64,000 nt of DNA from Gammaproteobacteria bacterium (GTDB taxonomy: Bacteria; Pseudomonadota; Gammaproteobacteria; Pseudomonadales; Pseudohongiellaceae): contig PASF01000011.1 in assembly GCA_002711845.1 (NCBI GenBank), positions 186,001 through 250,000 on the forward strand. Direction: 5' to 3'. Under the pieces are notes generated by a model. The model searched no databases. It had not been told where the DNA came from and saw only the letters and a program-made list of their open reading frames with translations. The position numbers were made by a program, and so were the translations under genes. Shown piece by piece: positions 26,693 to 35,750 of this stretch; within the stretch, counting starts at the first letter, position 1, and every line of letters starts with the position of its first letter.

Positions 26693-28992
26693 GACAACCC
26701 CCGGTATCGTCGTGCCATCCAGTCCAGGCTCATCAACGCAATCAGCAACCCCAGCAGGAAAGGCCTGTCCCACAGATCCTCCTGAACTTCCCGGGAGAAG
26801 GCGCCCGGGGCATGCTGGATATCATTCACCAGCTGCCCGATTTGCGGTAAGTTGTAATAGCGGCCGCCACTGGTCTCCGCTATACGGCCCAACATACCGC
26901 TGTCCAACCCGGCGTTGTTGTATTCACGCAAAGAGGGGGTTACCACGAATGCCGCCTGTTTTTCGGTCTCGATGCCGGTACCGGCGGCGCTGGCCACATC
27001 CACCAGAACCCGATAGATGCCTTCGGCATCGGCAGTGAACTGGCTGCGGTAAACGCCATCCTCATCAATATCCCAGGCCATGGCTGTGTCGCTGACGTCA
27101 CCAAGGGGGTCAGTTCGCTGGATAAACAATGATGCATTACTGTCGGGTTCATATCGGGCATCCAGCACTGTCGCGCTGACATTCACCGGATCACCCTGAT
27201 TATAAAATGGTCTGTCGAAATTGATGGTGACCCGCTCCAGGGCATCCTGGGCAAGCCAGCGCAGGCTCTGACGCCAGATGCGCTGATGCGACTCATCATC
27301 GGAGGGCATCAGCATTTGCCAGCGCCAGGTACTGGCAGTGGTCAACGCCATGCTGCGGCCACTGCCATAGCGTTGCGTCGCCAGCAACGGCACGGCCTGA
27401 TTCTGGTACTGCAGGCTGGGGTGCTCAAGCAGGACACTGGCACCGGGCTTGGGCCGGCCCGTGACGTAGACGCCCTGCAACGATGGCATCTCGCCCCACA
27501 GGCGTCGATTGACGGCATCATCACTGTCCAGACGCAGTAATGGTGAGAACTCTCCGGCCGAGGTCAGGCGCGGCGCAAACAATTCCCCGGTGGCATGATT
27601 ACCACGCCGGATACCACCCTGCAGGAAGGATGGCAAAACCTCACTGCGCACCGGTGTCAACGGTAAAAGATCGCCCAGCACCGTATCGACGAACGCGTCA
27701 TCAAGCATGCCCGCGACCAGCAGGCCGCCGCCACGCTCGGCGACAAAATCCTGCAACAGGGTCAATTGCTCATCACTGAAAAATTCACGGCTTATATCCC
27801 CCATCACCACCGCGTCATACTGATACAGCTCCTCGGCCGTATCCGGAAAGCCATCGCTCAGCTCCGTCGGGCTGTTGATGCCCTGCCGGTAAAAACGACC
27901 GGGCCCGGTTTGCAGATACGACGCCAGCCGCAGGCTTTCGTCACCTTCGGCTGCGCGACGAATAAACTTGAATTCATTGCGGGGATGCCCATCGACATAC
28001 AGAATATCCAGTGGCGGACGCTCGCTGTTGTCCACCAGAAACTGATAGCGGTTGTTCTGCAGGATGATCTCGTCAGCCAGCTCCTCTACCTGCAATTCGT
28101 AGAGGATGGGTTCGCGGCGCTCGGGGGAAAGTTCGAGTTCATAGACCCGGCTGCTGCCATCGGGCCCCAGTAAAACCGTCCGCGAAGCGACCTCGGACTC
28201 GCCATCCATGATGCGCAGCCGCACGGATCGACCGGCGAAACCCTGCTGCACCAGATTGACCTGCACATCAAAAACGGTGTTATCAAGAATGGTGCTGGCG
28301 GCACTGACCTCGGTGATGCCGATATCCCTGGGAATCTGCGCCTGCCCCACACCCACGGTGAATACTGGCACCTGGTCAGCAGCAAATTCGCGGGCACTGA
28401 CCAGTGGATCCGCCTCGGCATTGTCCGCGCCGTCACTGATCAGCACCACGGCACTCAAGGGCAGTCCGCCCAATTGATCCCTGACCTGCCTCAGCGCCAG
28501 GTCAAGCCGCGACGCATTGCCCGCCGCCGACAGATCGTCTGCATCGGCAATACGGCGTAACTGGGTATTGAAGCCAAATGTCCGTACCTGATAGCGCTCG
28601 GACAGCGGTGCCAGAATACCGTTGTCGGCATACAGGGCATCCGTCACAGCATCCAGTCTTCGTTGTTGTCCCGGCAGGTCTGTGATCTCCATGCTCTGTG
28701 AATCGTCCACCAGCACCGCCAGGTAGGTTTCCTGAGGATTTACCTGCCACGTGGTGATGACGGGACGCAACAGCATGAACAGCAAGACCAGCGCTACCAG
28801 CGAGCGCAGCGAGATCAGCAAGGCCTTCCAACGCGGCGTCAGCGAGCGGGTGGTTCTGCGGTACAGAACCCAGACCAGCACCGGCAGTGCCAGAAACAGC
28901 AGCAATGCCAGGAATGGATGTGGGGCATAGGCTAACGAGAACTGTCCGTCGCGGATCGCTTCTATGGTGCTGGCGTCTAGAAAAAAACTCAT
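26689..28992 (-). CDS. VWA-domain membrane protein with a ThuA/amidotransferase-like region
   Basis: A 767-residue protein. Two helices at about 25-45 and 58-80 precede a VWA domain with MIDAS DDSQS (Asp96, Ser98, Ser100). A beta-sandwich region follows. From about residue 330 comes ILYVDGHPRNEFKFIRRA and YDAVVMGDIS..EQLTLLQDFV, the class I amidotransferase/ThuA-like pattern, and then an Ig-like segment. The last 20 residues form a helix ending in MARRYRGLS. The layout matches the membrane VWA proteins of MoxR operons. It begins 19 bases after the stop of the DUF4175-like gene. Confidence 0.8.
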   Translation of the reverse strand: MSFFLDASTIEAIRDGQFSLAYAPHPFLALLLFLALPVLVWVLYRRTTRSLTPRWKALLISLRSLVALVLLFMLLRPVITTWQVNPQETYLAVLVDDSQSMEITDLPGQQRRLDAVTDALYADNGILAPLSERYQVRTFGFNTQLRRIADADDLSAAGNASRLDLALRQVRDQLGGLPLSAVVLISDGADNAEADPLVSAREFAADQVPVFTVGVGQAQIPRDIGITEVSAASTILDNTVFDVQVNLVQQGFAGRSVRLRIMDGESEVASRTVLLGPDGSSRVYELELSPERREPILYELQVEELADEIILQNNRYQFLVDNSERPPLDILYVDGHPRNEFKFIRRAAEGDESLRLASYLQTGPGRFYRQGINSPTELSDGFPDTAEELYQYDAVVMGDISREFFSDEQLTLLQDFVAERGGGLLVAGMLDDAFVDTVLGDLLPLTPVRSEVLPSFLQGGIRRGNHATGELFAPRLTSAGEFSPLLRLDSDDAVNRRLWGEMPSLQGVYVTGRPKPGASVLLEHPSLQYQNQAVPLLATQRYGSGRSMALTTASTWRWQMLMPSDDESHQRIWRQSLRWLAQDALERVTINFDRPFYNQGDPVNVSATVLDARYEPDSNASLFIQRTDPLGDVSDTAMAWDIDEDGVYRSQFTADAEGIYRVLVDVASAAGTGIETEKQAAFVVTPSLREYNNAGLDSGMLGRIAETSGGRYYNLPQIGQLVNDIQHAPGAFSREVQEDLWDRPFLLGLLIALMSLDWMARRYRGLS

Positions 28993-29011
28993 TGTTATGG
29001 TGCTGAATCAG

Positions 29012-32000
29012 TTATTCCACTGGTTCAACTGCGCTCCTGTTCTCTGACAATGCCCGATAATATGCCTCGACCAGACGCCGATACTGATCGGGAATGTCTT
29101 CTTCGGAGACAGCGTACAGGCGCCGGGTAATCTGCGCCAGTTCCGCGCGCGCGCGAAGATCGCTCTCCAGTTCCACCAGCGGCTGCAACAGACCCTGCAG
29201 CAATGCCGGCTGGCTCATGAATGCTTCCAGCGACTGCTGGGTAATGTCCGAGCTGATGGAGCGTGCATTACCCCATAGCGCCGCCTCTCCCGGCGCCGGG
29301 ATGGCGCCGCCAAGCCCGGTTTGATCAGCGGCCAGCTGCCCGCCGCCTGCCCGCTGCCCACCGTTACCCGGTTGCTGCCCGGGCTGCCCGCCCTGAGCTT
29401 GACCCGCCTGTTGACTGGCCTGTTGTCCGCGCTGCGCTGAACCCTGCTCACCGGGCTGCCCACCGTCCTGGCGGGCATTATCGAGTTGCTGCGTCAATTG
29501 TTGCGCCAGAGACTGCGAGCGTGACAGTCGTTCACGCAATTGCGAGATTGACTCTTCACCCTGACCGCCGGCTGCGCGAGCCTCAATTTCCTGCTGCAAC
29601 GATTCCAGCTGCTCACGCAACGCACTGGCATCAGCAGCAGCCTGCATCAATGCGTCGGTGCCGGTTTCGCCACTGGGCTGACTGCCAGGATTCAGGGCCT
29701 GGAGATTCTGCCCGAATTCGCCCAGGGCATCGGCAATTTCCTGTTCGATATCAACGGCCAGGTTCACCATGCCATTGCGCAACACCCGGTTACTGGTATC
29801 CATCTGTTCACGCAACGGGCGCACCGCGCGGCTGGCCTGCTGAGCCTGCGAGAGCAACTGCTGCTCATCGTTGCCGGCCCGCGCGATGACCGCGCGCAGC
29901 ATACGCTCCAGCTCTTCCAGTGCCTGTCGGTTTTGCTGTTGCTGGTTCAGCAGCGACTGCACGTCTTCATTACCGGCGAGCGCGTCGCGTGACTGCCCGA
30001 CACCCTGCTCCCGACTCAGCTGCGACAATGCCTGTTGCAACTGGCGCTGTTGCTCAATCAACTGTTGTCCGCGCTGCGACAGATTCTGCGCCAGTTGATT
30101 GGCAGAGTTGCCCGGCTGCTGTTCCATCTGTCGCTGCTGTTCCCGCAGGCTCTCCAGCGCGCGCTGGCTTCTGGCCGCCGCCTGCGCCGGCGTGTCTGCC
30201 TGGGCCGCTTCCTGCATCTGCTGCAGGGCCCGTTGCATGCGGCTTTCCTGCTGGGCACCGGCCTGGCCTTGTTGCCCTTGTTGCCCTGGCTGGCCCTGCG
30301 CCTGCTGCTGCCCACGCGACATGCGCTGATCAAGCTGTGCCAGCTCATTGCTCAGTTGTTCCTGTTCCCGACGCAGCCGTTCAAGTTCGCGCCGCCGTTG
30401 CTCTTCGGTCATGTCATCCATGCGACGCGACAGGTTGCGTTGGGCCCGGGTCAGGCTTTCCTGACGCTGTGCCAGCTCCTCAAGCCGACTGGCCTCCTCG
30501 CTGTTGCCCTGCCCGCTGCTGGCCTGCCGGGGCGTTTCATAGCGATTTTCGTTCTGCCCCATTTCCATATCAAACAGTTCCTGCAGGTCTTCGCGCTCCT
30601 GCTGGGCGCCCCCCCCACCACCGCCTCCCGCGGTGCGCTGGAAGTTGACATCTGTGCGGTTGATCTCCGCTTCAGCACGCAGCACCAATTGCAAGGCCTG
30701 TTGTTCGGGCACCATGGCGCTGGTCAACGCTGCCTCGTCCAGCTCAGTCGCGGCCAGCTCCATCTGTTCTATCGCGCGTTGCAGGAATGTCACGGCATTG
30801 GCATAGGTGTCATCGGCAAAATCGATGCGTTCGGACAGGCGATCAATGGACATGGTCGCGCGCTGCACAGCGTCACGTTGCGACTCGGCAATCACCGCCA
30901 CATCATCAGCAAACTGGCGAGGCTCAAGGTCCATCTGGTTTTGACGAAGGCGCCAGGTCGCCGAAATAATGTCTTTCTGCAGAGTCACCAGCGCGCTGCT
31001 ATCGCCACCACCACCACCGCCGCCACCGCCTTGCTGGCCACCACCACTGGCGCGGCGGAACTCCTGATCAGTTGGCACCACCTGCAGGAAGTAGATATCC
31101 GACACCACAGATTGTGCGCCGCTCAGGTCATTATTGTCGGCCAGCGTCATGTAGTAGCTGATGAAGTCGCCGGGCAACACCGACAAATCTTCCATATAGA
31201 TCATCTGGTTGCCGGCAATGCTGCGGGTCTGTTCAGCAGGCAGGAAATCCACTGCCACTTCCTCGCGGCCCACAACACTGTAGTGCAGGATAAACTCACT
31301 CAGCCCATAATCATCACTGGCTTCCACTTCCAGTATCACCTCCTCAAGCGGCATCACATCCTGATCACGACCAGGGCTGTGCAGGACCAGTTCAGGCGGC
31401 TGATCTTCAATCGCACGAATATAAAAGACCTCCGGGTCTTCGGTCTGCAGGCTGTCATAATCCGTGGCCACAATCCGGTAGGTGGAATCGGCTGCCACAG
31501 TAAAGCTGGCCGTGCCATTAAGACCGTCAATGCTCACTGGCTGCGAGGTGTCATCATCGAACACGACCTGTGCCTGCTGCACGGCCTTGTTGAAGGCCAT
31601 GCTGAGGGTAACCTGCGTACCTTCCGGCACCACCATGTCACCTGCATCTTCTTCGCTGTAGTCTTCCAGCCCCGTGTAACCCGGGAACGCATAGGCAACA
31701 TCGATCTGTTCGGCACGCGGCAGGTCGTACAGACTGATGCGGTACTGGCGACTGCGCTGCTCCCCGTCATGTTCGACGCTGACATAATATTCGGTGTCTT
31801 CCTCGACAGCGGGCATGTAATAGCTGAACGCCGCACCATCGCTGCCGCTGCCATCGCGGCGCATGGAGACGTCGAACCAGTTCAGTTGATCGGTCTGCAT
31901 GCGCAGGCTGACATCGTCAGGTGACGCATTTTCGATACGCACCACGATGGTGGCATCGCGTCCACGCTGCATGCGGATATCGCCCGGCACGACGACAATG

Positions 32001-32647
32001 TTCATCTCCGCCGGCGGCTGCAAAGCTTCCTCGATCGGCTGCACTACGATGGCATCCCCGCCACCGAATGGCCACAGAATCTGGCCGCCGGCACGTAACA
32101 GAGCCTCAGAACTGACAAAGGCAATCAGGGTGACCAGCGCCACAGCGCCGGCCGTCGCCAGTGACATCAAGGGCAGGCGGACATCGGAAACCTGCGCCAG
32201 CTGCTGCTGCTGGGCCTCCAGGTGCAGGTCTGCATCGTTCCACAGTTGACGCACAAACTGGGCCGACACGCCCGCATCAGCGGCTGATTTTTCATCGCTG
32301 GAAAACTCCAGGGAGGTCAGCAGCCGTTGCTCCAGGTCGGGCATCCGGGATTCAACAAAGCGCGCCAGTTGCCGGTCATCGGCGCGCAGGCGACGCAGTG
32401 CTGTGACGTATCGCCATACCAGTACCGCAGCGATTGCGCCAAAGCATAGAAAAAGCAGGGTTTGTAACGCAGGTGATGGGGGCAGCCATAGACTGACGAC
32501 GCTGAGTGTCAACACCAGCACCGCCACACCGATCAGCATCAGGCTGGTTTGATGCAGCATACTTAACAGGCGTCGCCGCCGACGTACCGTGGACAGAGTC
32601 GCACGCAGTTTTTCGATCTTGGTTTTTTCCAGCTTGGACAACGACAT
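29012..32647 (-). CDS. Giant Gln-rich coiled-coil membrane protein, DUF4175-like
   Basis: The ATG at 32647 (MSLSKLEKTKIEK) gives 1211 residues. Three hydrophobic segments lie within the first 190 residues. Beta-rich repeats follow to about 520 (for example PPELVLHSPGRDQDVMPLEE). After them come a poly-Gly tract (GGGGGGGGGD), a very long Gln/Arg/Glu coiled coil (about 600-1080) and a Gly/Gln-rich stretch before a helical C-terminus. Large proteins of this layout, with DUF4175-like N-terminal parts, head MoxR operons. It is the first gene of the minus-strand cluster. Its role is likely structural, anchoring the VWA proteins in the envelope. Confidence 0.7.
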   Translation of the reverse strand: MSLSKLEKTKIEKLRATLSTVRRRRRLLSMLHQTSLMLIGVAVLVLTLSVVSLWLPPSPALQTLLFLCFGAIAAVLVWRYVTALRRLRADDRQLARFVESRMPDLEQRLLTSLEFSSDEKSAADAGVSAQFVRQLWNDADLHLEAQQQQLAQVSDVRLPLMSLATAGAVALVTLIAFVSSEALLRAGGQILWPFGGGDAIVVQPIEEALQPPAEMNIVVVPGDIRMQRGRDATIVVRIENASPDDVSLRMQTDQLNWFDVSMRRDGSGSDGAAFSYYMPAVEEDTEYYVSVEHDGEQRSRQYRISLYDLPRAEQIDVAYAFPGYTGLEDYSEEDAGDMVVPEGTQVTLSMAFNKAVQQAQVVFDDDTSQPVSIDGLNGTASFTVAADSTYRIVATDYDSLQTEDPEVFYIRAIEDQPPELVLHSPGRDQDVMPLEEVILEVEASDDYGLSEFILHYSVVGREEVAVDFLPAEQTRSIAGNQMIYMEDLSVLPGDFISYYMTLADNNDLSGAQSVVSDIYFLQVVPTDQEFRRASGGGQQGGGGGGGGGDSSALVTLQKDIISATWRLRQNQMDLEPRQFADDVAVIAESQRDAVQRATMSIDRLSERIDFADDTYANAVTFLQRAIEQMELAATELDEAALTSAMVPEQQALQLVLRAEAEINRTDVNFQRTAGGGGGGGAQQEREDLQELFDMEMGQNENRYETPRQASSGQGNSEEASRLEELAQRQESLTRAQRNLSRRMDDMTEEQRRRELERLRREQEQLSNELAQLDQRMSRGQQQAQGQPGQQGQQGQAGAQQESRMQRALQQMQEAAQADTPAQAAARSQRALESLREQQRQMEQQPGNSANQLAQNLSQRGQQLIEQQRQLQQALSQLSREQGVGQSRDALAGNEDVQSLLNQQQQNRQALEELERMLRAVIARAGNDEQQLLSQAQQASRAVRPLREQMDTSNRVLRNGMVNLAVDIEQEIADALGEFGQNLQALNPGSQPSGETGTDALMQAAADASALREQLESLQQEIEARAAGGQGEESISQLRERLSRSQSLAQQLTQQLDNARQDGGQPGEQGSAQRGQQASQQAGQAQGGQPGQQPGNGGQRAGGGQLAADQTGLGGAIPAPGEAALWGNARSISSDITQQSLEAFMSQPALLQGLLQPLVELESDLRARAELAQITRRLYAVSEEDIPDQYRRLVEAYYRALSENRSAVEPVE

Positions 32648-32848
32648 AGGCGGCTCTGCTGTTCGTGTGTGAGTCAACGATAGCGCATGCAGTCGCTCTT
32701 TCCGTGAGCATTCCCTGGCTGTTGATCTGGTATCGCCTGTGACCTAACTATCCCATTAAGCGACCGGACAACGCAAGCAAATCTGTCCGTGCCGCCATTC
32801 CCCTCGGCAGGTGCGCTGTGTGTGGTTCCACACGACCCGGGCGCAGCC

Positions 32849-33454
32849 TCATGGTATTTTCACTGTTCCTTCAAAGGGCTGATAATAATCGGAATTCTCC
32901 GGAAAAACATGAATATCAGCACGCCGCATGTCAGCGCACAAGCTGACCACGGAGTCATAACGCGCGATGCTTTGCAACGTATGCGAGGTCGGCGTCGGCA
33001 ACCGGATGGTACCGGCTTCGTGCAGCGCCAGCGCCATCCTGGGGGTCAGCCACTGATAATCGAGAATTTCATCATCATCCACGACAATGTCGACCTGCGT
33101 GTGCAGGGGGCAAAGGAAAAACCAGGTTGCATAGCGCCGCGGCAAACCCAGGGGTGTTGTCCAATGGGCTATGTGAATCAGGTCGGACGGCAAGATCCTG
33201 AGCCCGGCCTCCTCATGGGTTTCACGGATCACTGCGTTGATGGCGGCCAGGTAGTCCAGTTTGCGTTGATCACCACCGTGTTGCGCATCATCCGTGTTTT
33301 TCGCTGGATAATCCTCAGGGTCCACTTTGCCACCCGGGAACACCCAGGCGCCTCCTTCAAACGTCAGTTTGCTGTTGCGCAGCAACAGCAACGTCTCGAT
33401 ATCATTCTCCGCTTCACGCACCAGAACGACTGTGCTTGCGGGTCTCGGAATCAT
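32849..33454 (-). CDS. Nudix hydrolase (NUDT19/CoA-diphosphatase-like)
   Basis: A 201-residue hydrolase. The Nudix box is split by an insertion: PGGKVDPEDY is followed by about 25 residues before AAINAVIRETHEEAGL, which keeps the catalytic REx2EExG core. The arrangement with a long loop is typical of the NUDT19/NUDT7 group that cleaves CoA and acyl-CoA. That specificity is inference. The gene is on the same strand as a GST and an acyl-CoA ligase with gaps of 26 and 22 bases, so the three may form an operon. Confidence 0.8.
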   Translation of the reverse strand: MIPRPASTVVLVREAENDIETLLLLRNSKLTFEGGAWVFPGGKVDPEDYPAKNTDDAQHGGDQRKLDYLAAINAVIRETHEEAGLRILPSDLIHIAHWTTPLGLPRRYATWFFLCPLHTQVDIVVDDDEILDYQWLTPRMALALHEAGTIRLPTPTSHTLQSIARYDSVVSLCADMRRADIHVFPENSDYYQPFEGTVKIP

Positions 33455-33480
33455 CTGTGAGCCTCTCGTTTTTCTTATTG

Positions 33481-34113
33481 TTACATGGCCGCTTTCTGGG
33501 CTGCACGTATGGTTTTCACGCTGTCACGCTGCTCCAGCAGCGCCAACAGTTCGCGAACACCGGGCTCGGTGCTGAAAACATCCCAGTCCAGGGCCTTTTT
33601 GGTGACCCGGGTTACCAGGCCCACACTGAACAGGAAGTAGAAATCCGCGTAGGTCACGCTGCTACCCGCAATATATGGCGAGTAGTCGCCCAGGCGACGC
33701 AAGGCAGCAAAACCTTTCTCCAGTTCTTTACGTACGGATTGCTTTTCTGTATCACTGGCAGGCTTGCCAAAGAATACATCACCGTACAGTCGCCTTGCGG
33801 GCAATTCGATGTACAGTTCCAGATAACGGATAAGCTCCCTGGTTTTGGCTTTGGCAAAAGGGTCGTCAGGGTAAAATGCCGCACCTTGATCCAGGTCGTG
33901 CAAGTAGTCGATGATCACCCCGGTTTCGGTCAGAAAACCCTGCTCTGTCTCCAGACAGGGGACTTTACCCATCGGGCTACGGGACAGGTAGTCTGCTTCC
34001 TGTGAAGGTCTCACGATCACCTCTTCAAACGTCATGCCTTTTTCCAACAGCGTCATTTTCACCATGTTGTAGTAATTGCTGATGGGAAATCCGTACAGTT
34101 TTATCATGACCAT
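33481..34113 (-). CDS. Glutathione S-transferase family protein
   Basis: A 210-residue protein. The thioredoxin-like N-terminal domain has IKLYGFPISNYYNMVKM, then MGKVPCLE and LTETGVIIDYLHDL, where the Glu-Thr pair binds the gamma-glutamyl part of glutathione. The C-terminal helical domain follows (SSVTYADFYFLF). The likely catalytic residue in the N-terminus is a Ser or Tyr (SNYYN). The ATG at 34113 has GGAG three bases upstream; an in-frame ATG at 34107 is an alternative. It lies between the Nudix and the ligase genes. The substrate is unknown. Confidence 0.85.
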   Translation of the reverse strand: MVMIKLYGFPISNYYNMVKMTLLEKGMTFEEVIVRPSQEADYLSRSPMGKVPCLETEQGFLTETGVIIDYLHDLDQGAAFYPDDPFAKAKTRELIRYLELYIELPARRLYGDVFFGKPASDTEKQSVRKELEKGFAALRRLGDYSPYIAGSSVTYADFYFLFSVGLVTRVTKKALDWDVFSTEPGVRELLALLEQRDSVKTIRAAQKAAM

Positions 34114-34135
34114 GCTCTCCGCTAGCCAGGGTTGT

Positions 34136-35713
34136 TTAAGGAACGTCAGAAAAACTCTTGAGCTTGTGTTTCAGCACCTTGCCAGAAGGCGCTGTGGGTA
34201 ATTGCTCCACGAACAGAATTCTGGACGGGCGTTTGTAGGCAGTCAGCAGCGGCCTGATAAACGCCTGCAGCTCGGCCTCATTCAGATCGCTGCCGGCAGC
34301 GCATTGAACCCAGGCAACAACCTCCTCATTGCCATCACGCTGCTGACCGACCACCGCGCACAACAAAACGCCGGGGTGCTGGGAAATAACGCCCTCCACT
34401 TCCGGCGGGTACACATTGAAGCCGGAGTGAATGATGAGCTCCTTGCTGCGCCCCGCGATATGGACATTGCCTGCCTCGTCCAGCCGCACCAGATCACCGG
34501 TATTCAGATACCCTTCCGCATCCAGCGCCGTGGCAGTGGCCTGCGGATTACGATAATAACCCAGCATGATGTTTGGACCGCGGATATGCAACTCGCCAAC
34601 CTCGCCAGGCGCCACCGGCTTGCCATCGACACCCAGCAGGCGGGCCTGCAGACCGGGCAACAGGCGCCCGACGCTGCATGAGGTCAAGGGTTCATTGTAG
34701 CGGACCTGGCATATCGTCGGTCCGCTTTCCGTCATGCCGTAAGCATTTAATAGCGGCATGTTGAACAGCGCCTCAGTTTTTTCCTTGATGGCCGGATCCA
34801 GTGGTGCGCCGCCACTGTACATGAATCGTAGCGGCGGCATGTCATCGGATCCGATACCCTGGCCGCGGGCATGATCCACCAGCCTGGCAAACATCGCCGG
34901 CACACCAAACACGCCGGTAATGCCATGCTCGCGCATTGTCGCCATGGCTGTGGCCGGCTCAAACCGATCAGCCAGGACGAGCTCCGCCCCCACATACACG
35001 GAAGCCAGAAAGACAGCTGCCAGGCCAAATACATGGGAGACCGGGAGCACCAGGTATACCCGGTCACTGGCGCGCAAACCCCGCAGCGCGCTGCTGACAG
35101 CGGCGACGTACAGCACATTGCGGTGCGTCAACATCACGCCCTTGGGATCGCCAGTGGTACCGGTGGTGTAAATCAGGGTAAAAACGCCGGCCTCGCACAG
35201 GTGCTGTTCGTCCGGTCTGGCGCCCACTGACAGATGACGGACACCGACATCACCTTCGCCCAGTGTCAGCACAGCGCTGTCGTCCAGCTCCGAAAAGCCC
35301 CGCCAGCGTTCACCGGCCGCGGATGAATCAAGAAAATACAGCACCAGACGGGGCTCACAATGCTGCCGGATTCGTTCAAGCTCTGCCTCCGCCATCCGGG
35401 CGTTGACCACCACCGGCCATGCAGACAGTTCGCTCAGTGCCAATATCGCCACAACCAGCGGCACACAGTTTTCATTGACCAGCATGACCCGGTCGCCAGC
35501 CCTGACACCGGCCTCCTGCAATTGCCGCTGTGCGGCACGCACCGCCTCAGCGAACTGGCCATAATTAAGCACCCGGCCCAGGTGATCACGCACCGCCGGT
35601 GCACAGGCATCGCGCTCGGCATGCCGCATCAGGGCATCGCTGACACGCGCTGGCAAGGCGTCAATCAGTGCCTGTGGCGATTGACCCAACAACCGATCAT
35701 CATTAGATTGCAT
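34136..35713 (-). CDS. AMP-dependent acyl-CoA synthetase (fatty-acid CoA ligase family)
   Basis: A 525-residue adenylate-forming enzyme. The ATG at 35713 has GGAG five bases upstream, so it is preferred over an upstream in-frame start. The P-loop LIYTTGTTGDPKGVML, the MPLLNAYGMTESGPT motif, YLNTGDLVRLDEAG and the final PTAPSGKVLKHKLK are all standard, with the catalytic Lys in the last motif. It would activate a fatty or aromatic acid to its CoA thioester in the cytoplasm. The chain length preference is not visible. The gene heads a possible operon with the GST and Nudix genes. Confidence 0.92.
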   Translation of the reverse strand: MQSNDDRLLGQSPQALIDALPARVSDALMRHAERDACAPAVRDHLGRVLNYGQFAEAVRAAQRQLQEAGVRAGDRVMLVNENCVPLVVAILALSELSAWPVVVNARMAEAELERIRQHCEPRLVLYFLDSSAAGERWRGFSELDDSAVLTLGEGDVGVRHLSVGARPDEQHLCEAGVFTLIYTTGTTGDPKGVMLTHRNVLYVAAVSSALRGLRASDRVYLVLPVSHVFGLAAVFLASVYVGAELVLADRFEPATAMATMREHGITGVFGVPAMFARLVDHARGQGIGSDDMPPLRFMYSGGAPLDPAIKEKTEALFNMPLLNAYGMTESGPTICQVRYNEPLTSCSVGRLLPGLQARLLGVDGKPVAPGEVGELHIRGPNIMLGYYRNPQATATALDAEGYLNTGDLVRLDEAGNVHIAGRSKELIIHSGFNVYPPEVEGVISQHPGVLLCAVVGQQRDGNEEVVAWVQCAAGSDLNEAELQAFIRPLLTAYKRPSRILFVEQLPTAPSGKVLKHKLKSFSDVP

Positions 35714-35750
35714 AGGTTCTCCGATTTCATCCCTGTCATTGGCCAGCTCC

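Noticed and set aside
31003-31035. Short GCC/ACC simple repeat
   Set aside because: It encodes the poly-Gly tract in frame within the large membrane protein gene, so it is coding sequence and not a separate repeat array or CRISPR.
30035-31924. Long open frame on the plus strand opposite the Gln-rich protein
   Set aside because: It is an antisense shadow of the GC-rich minus-strand gene. The composition is unlike a protein and no motif or ribosome-binding site supports it.
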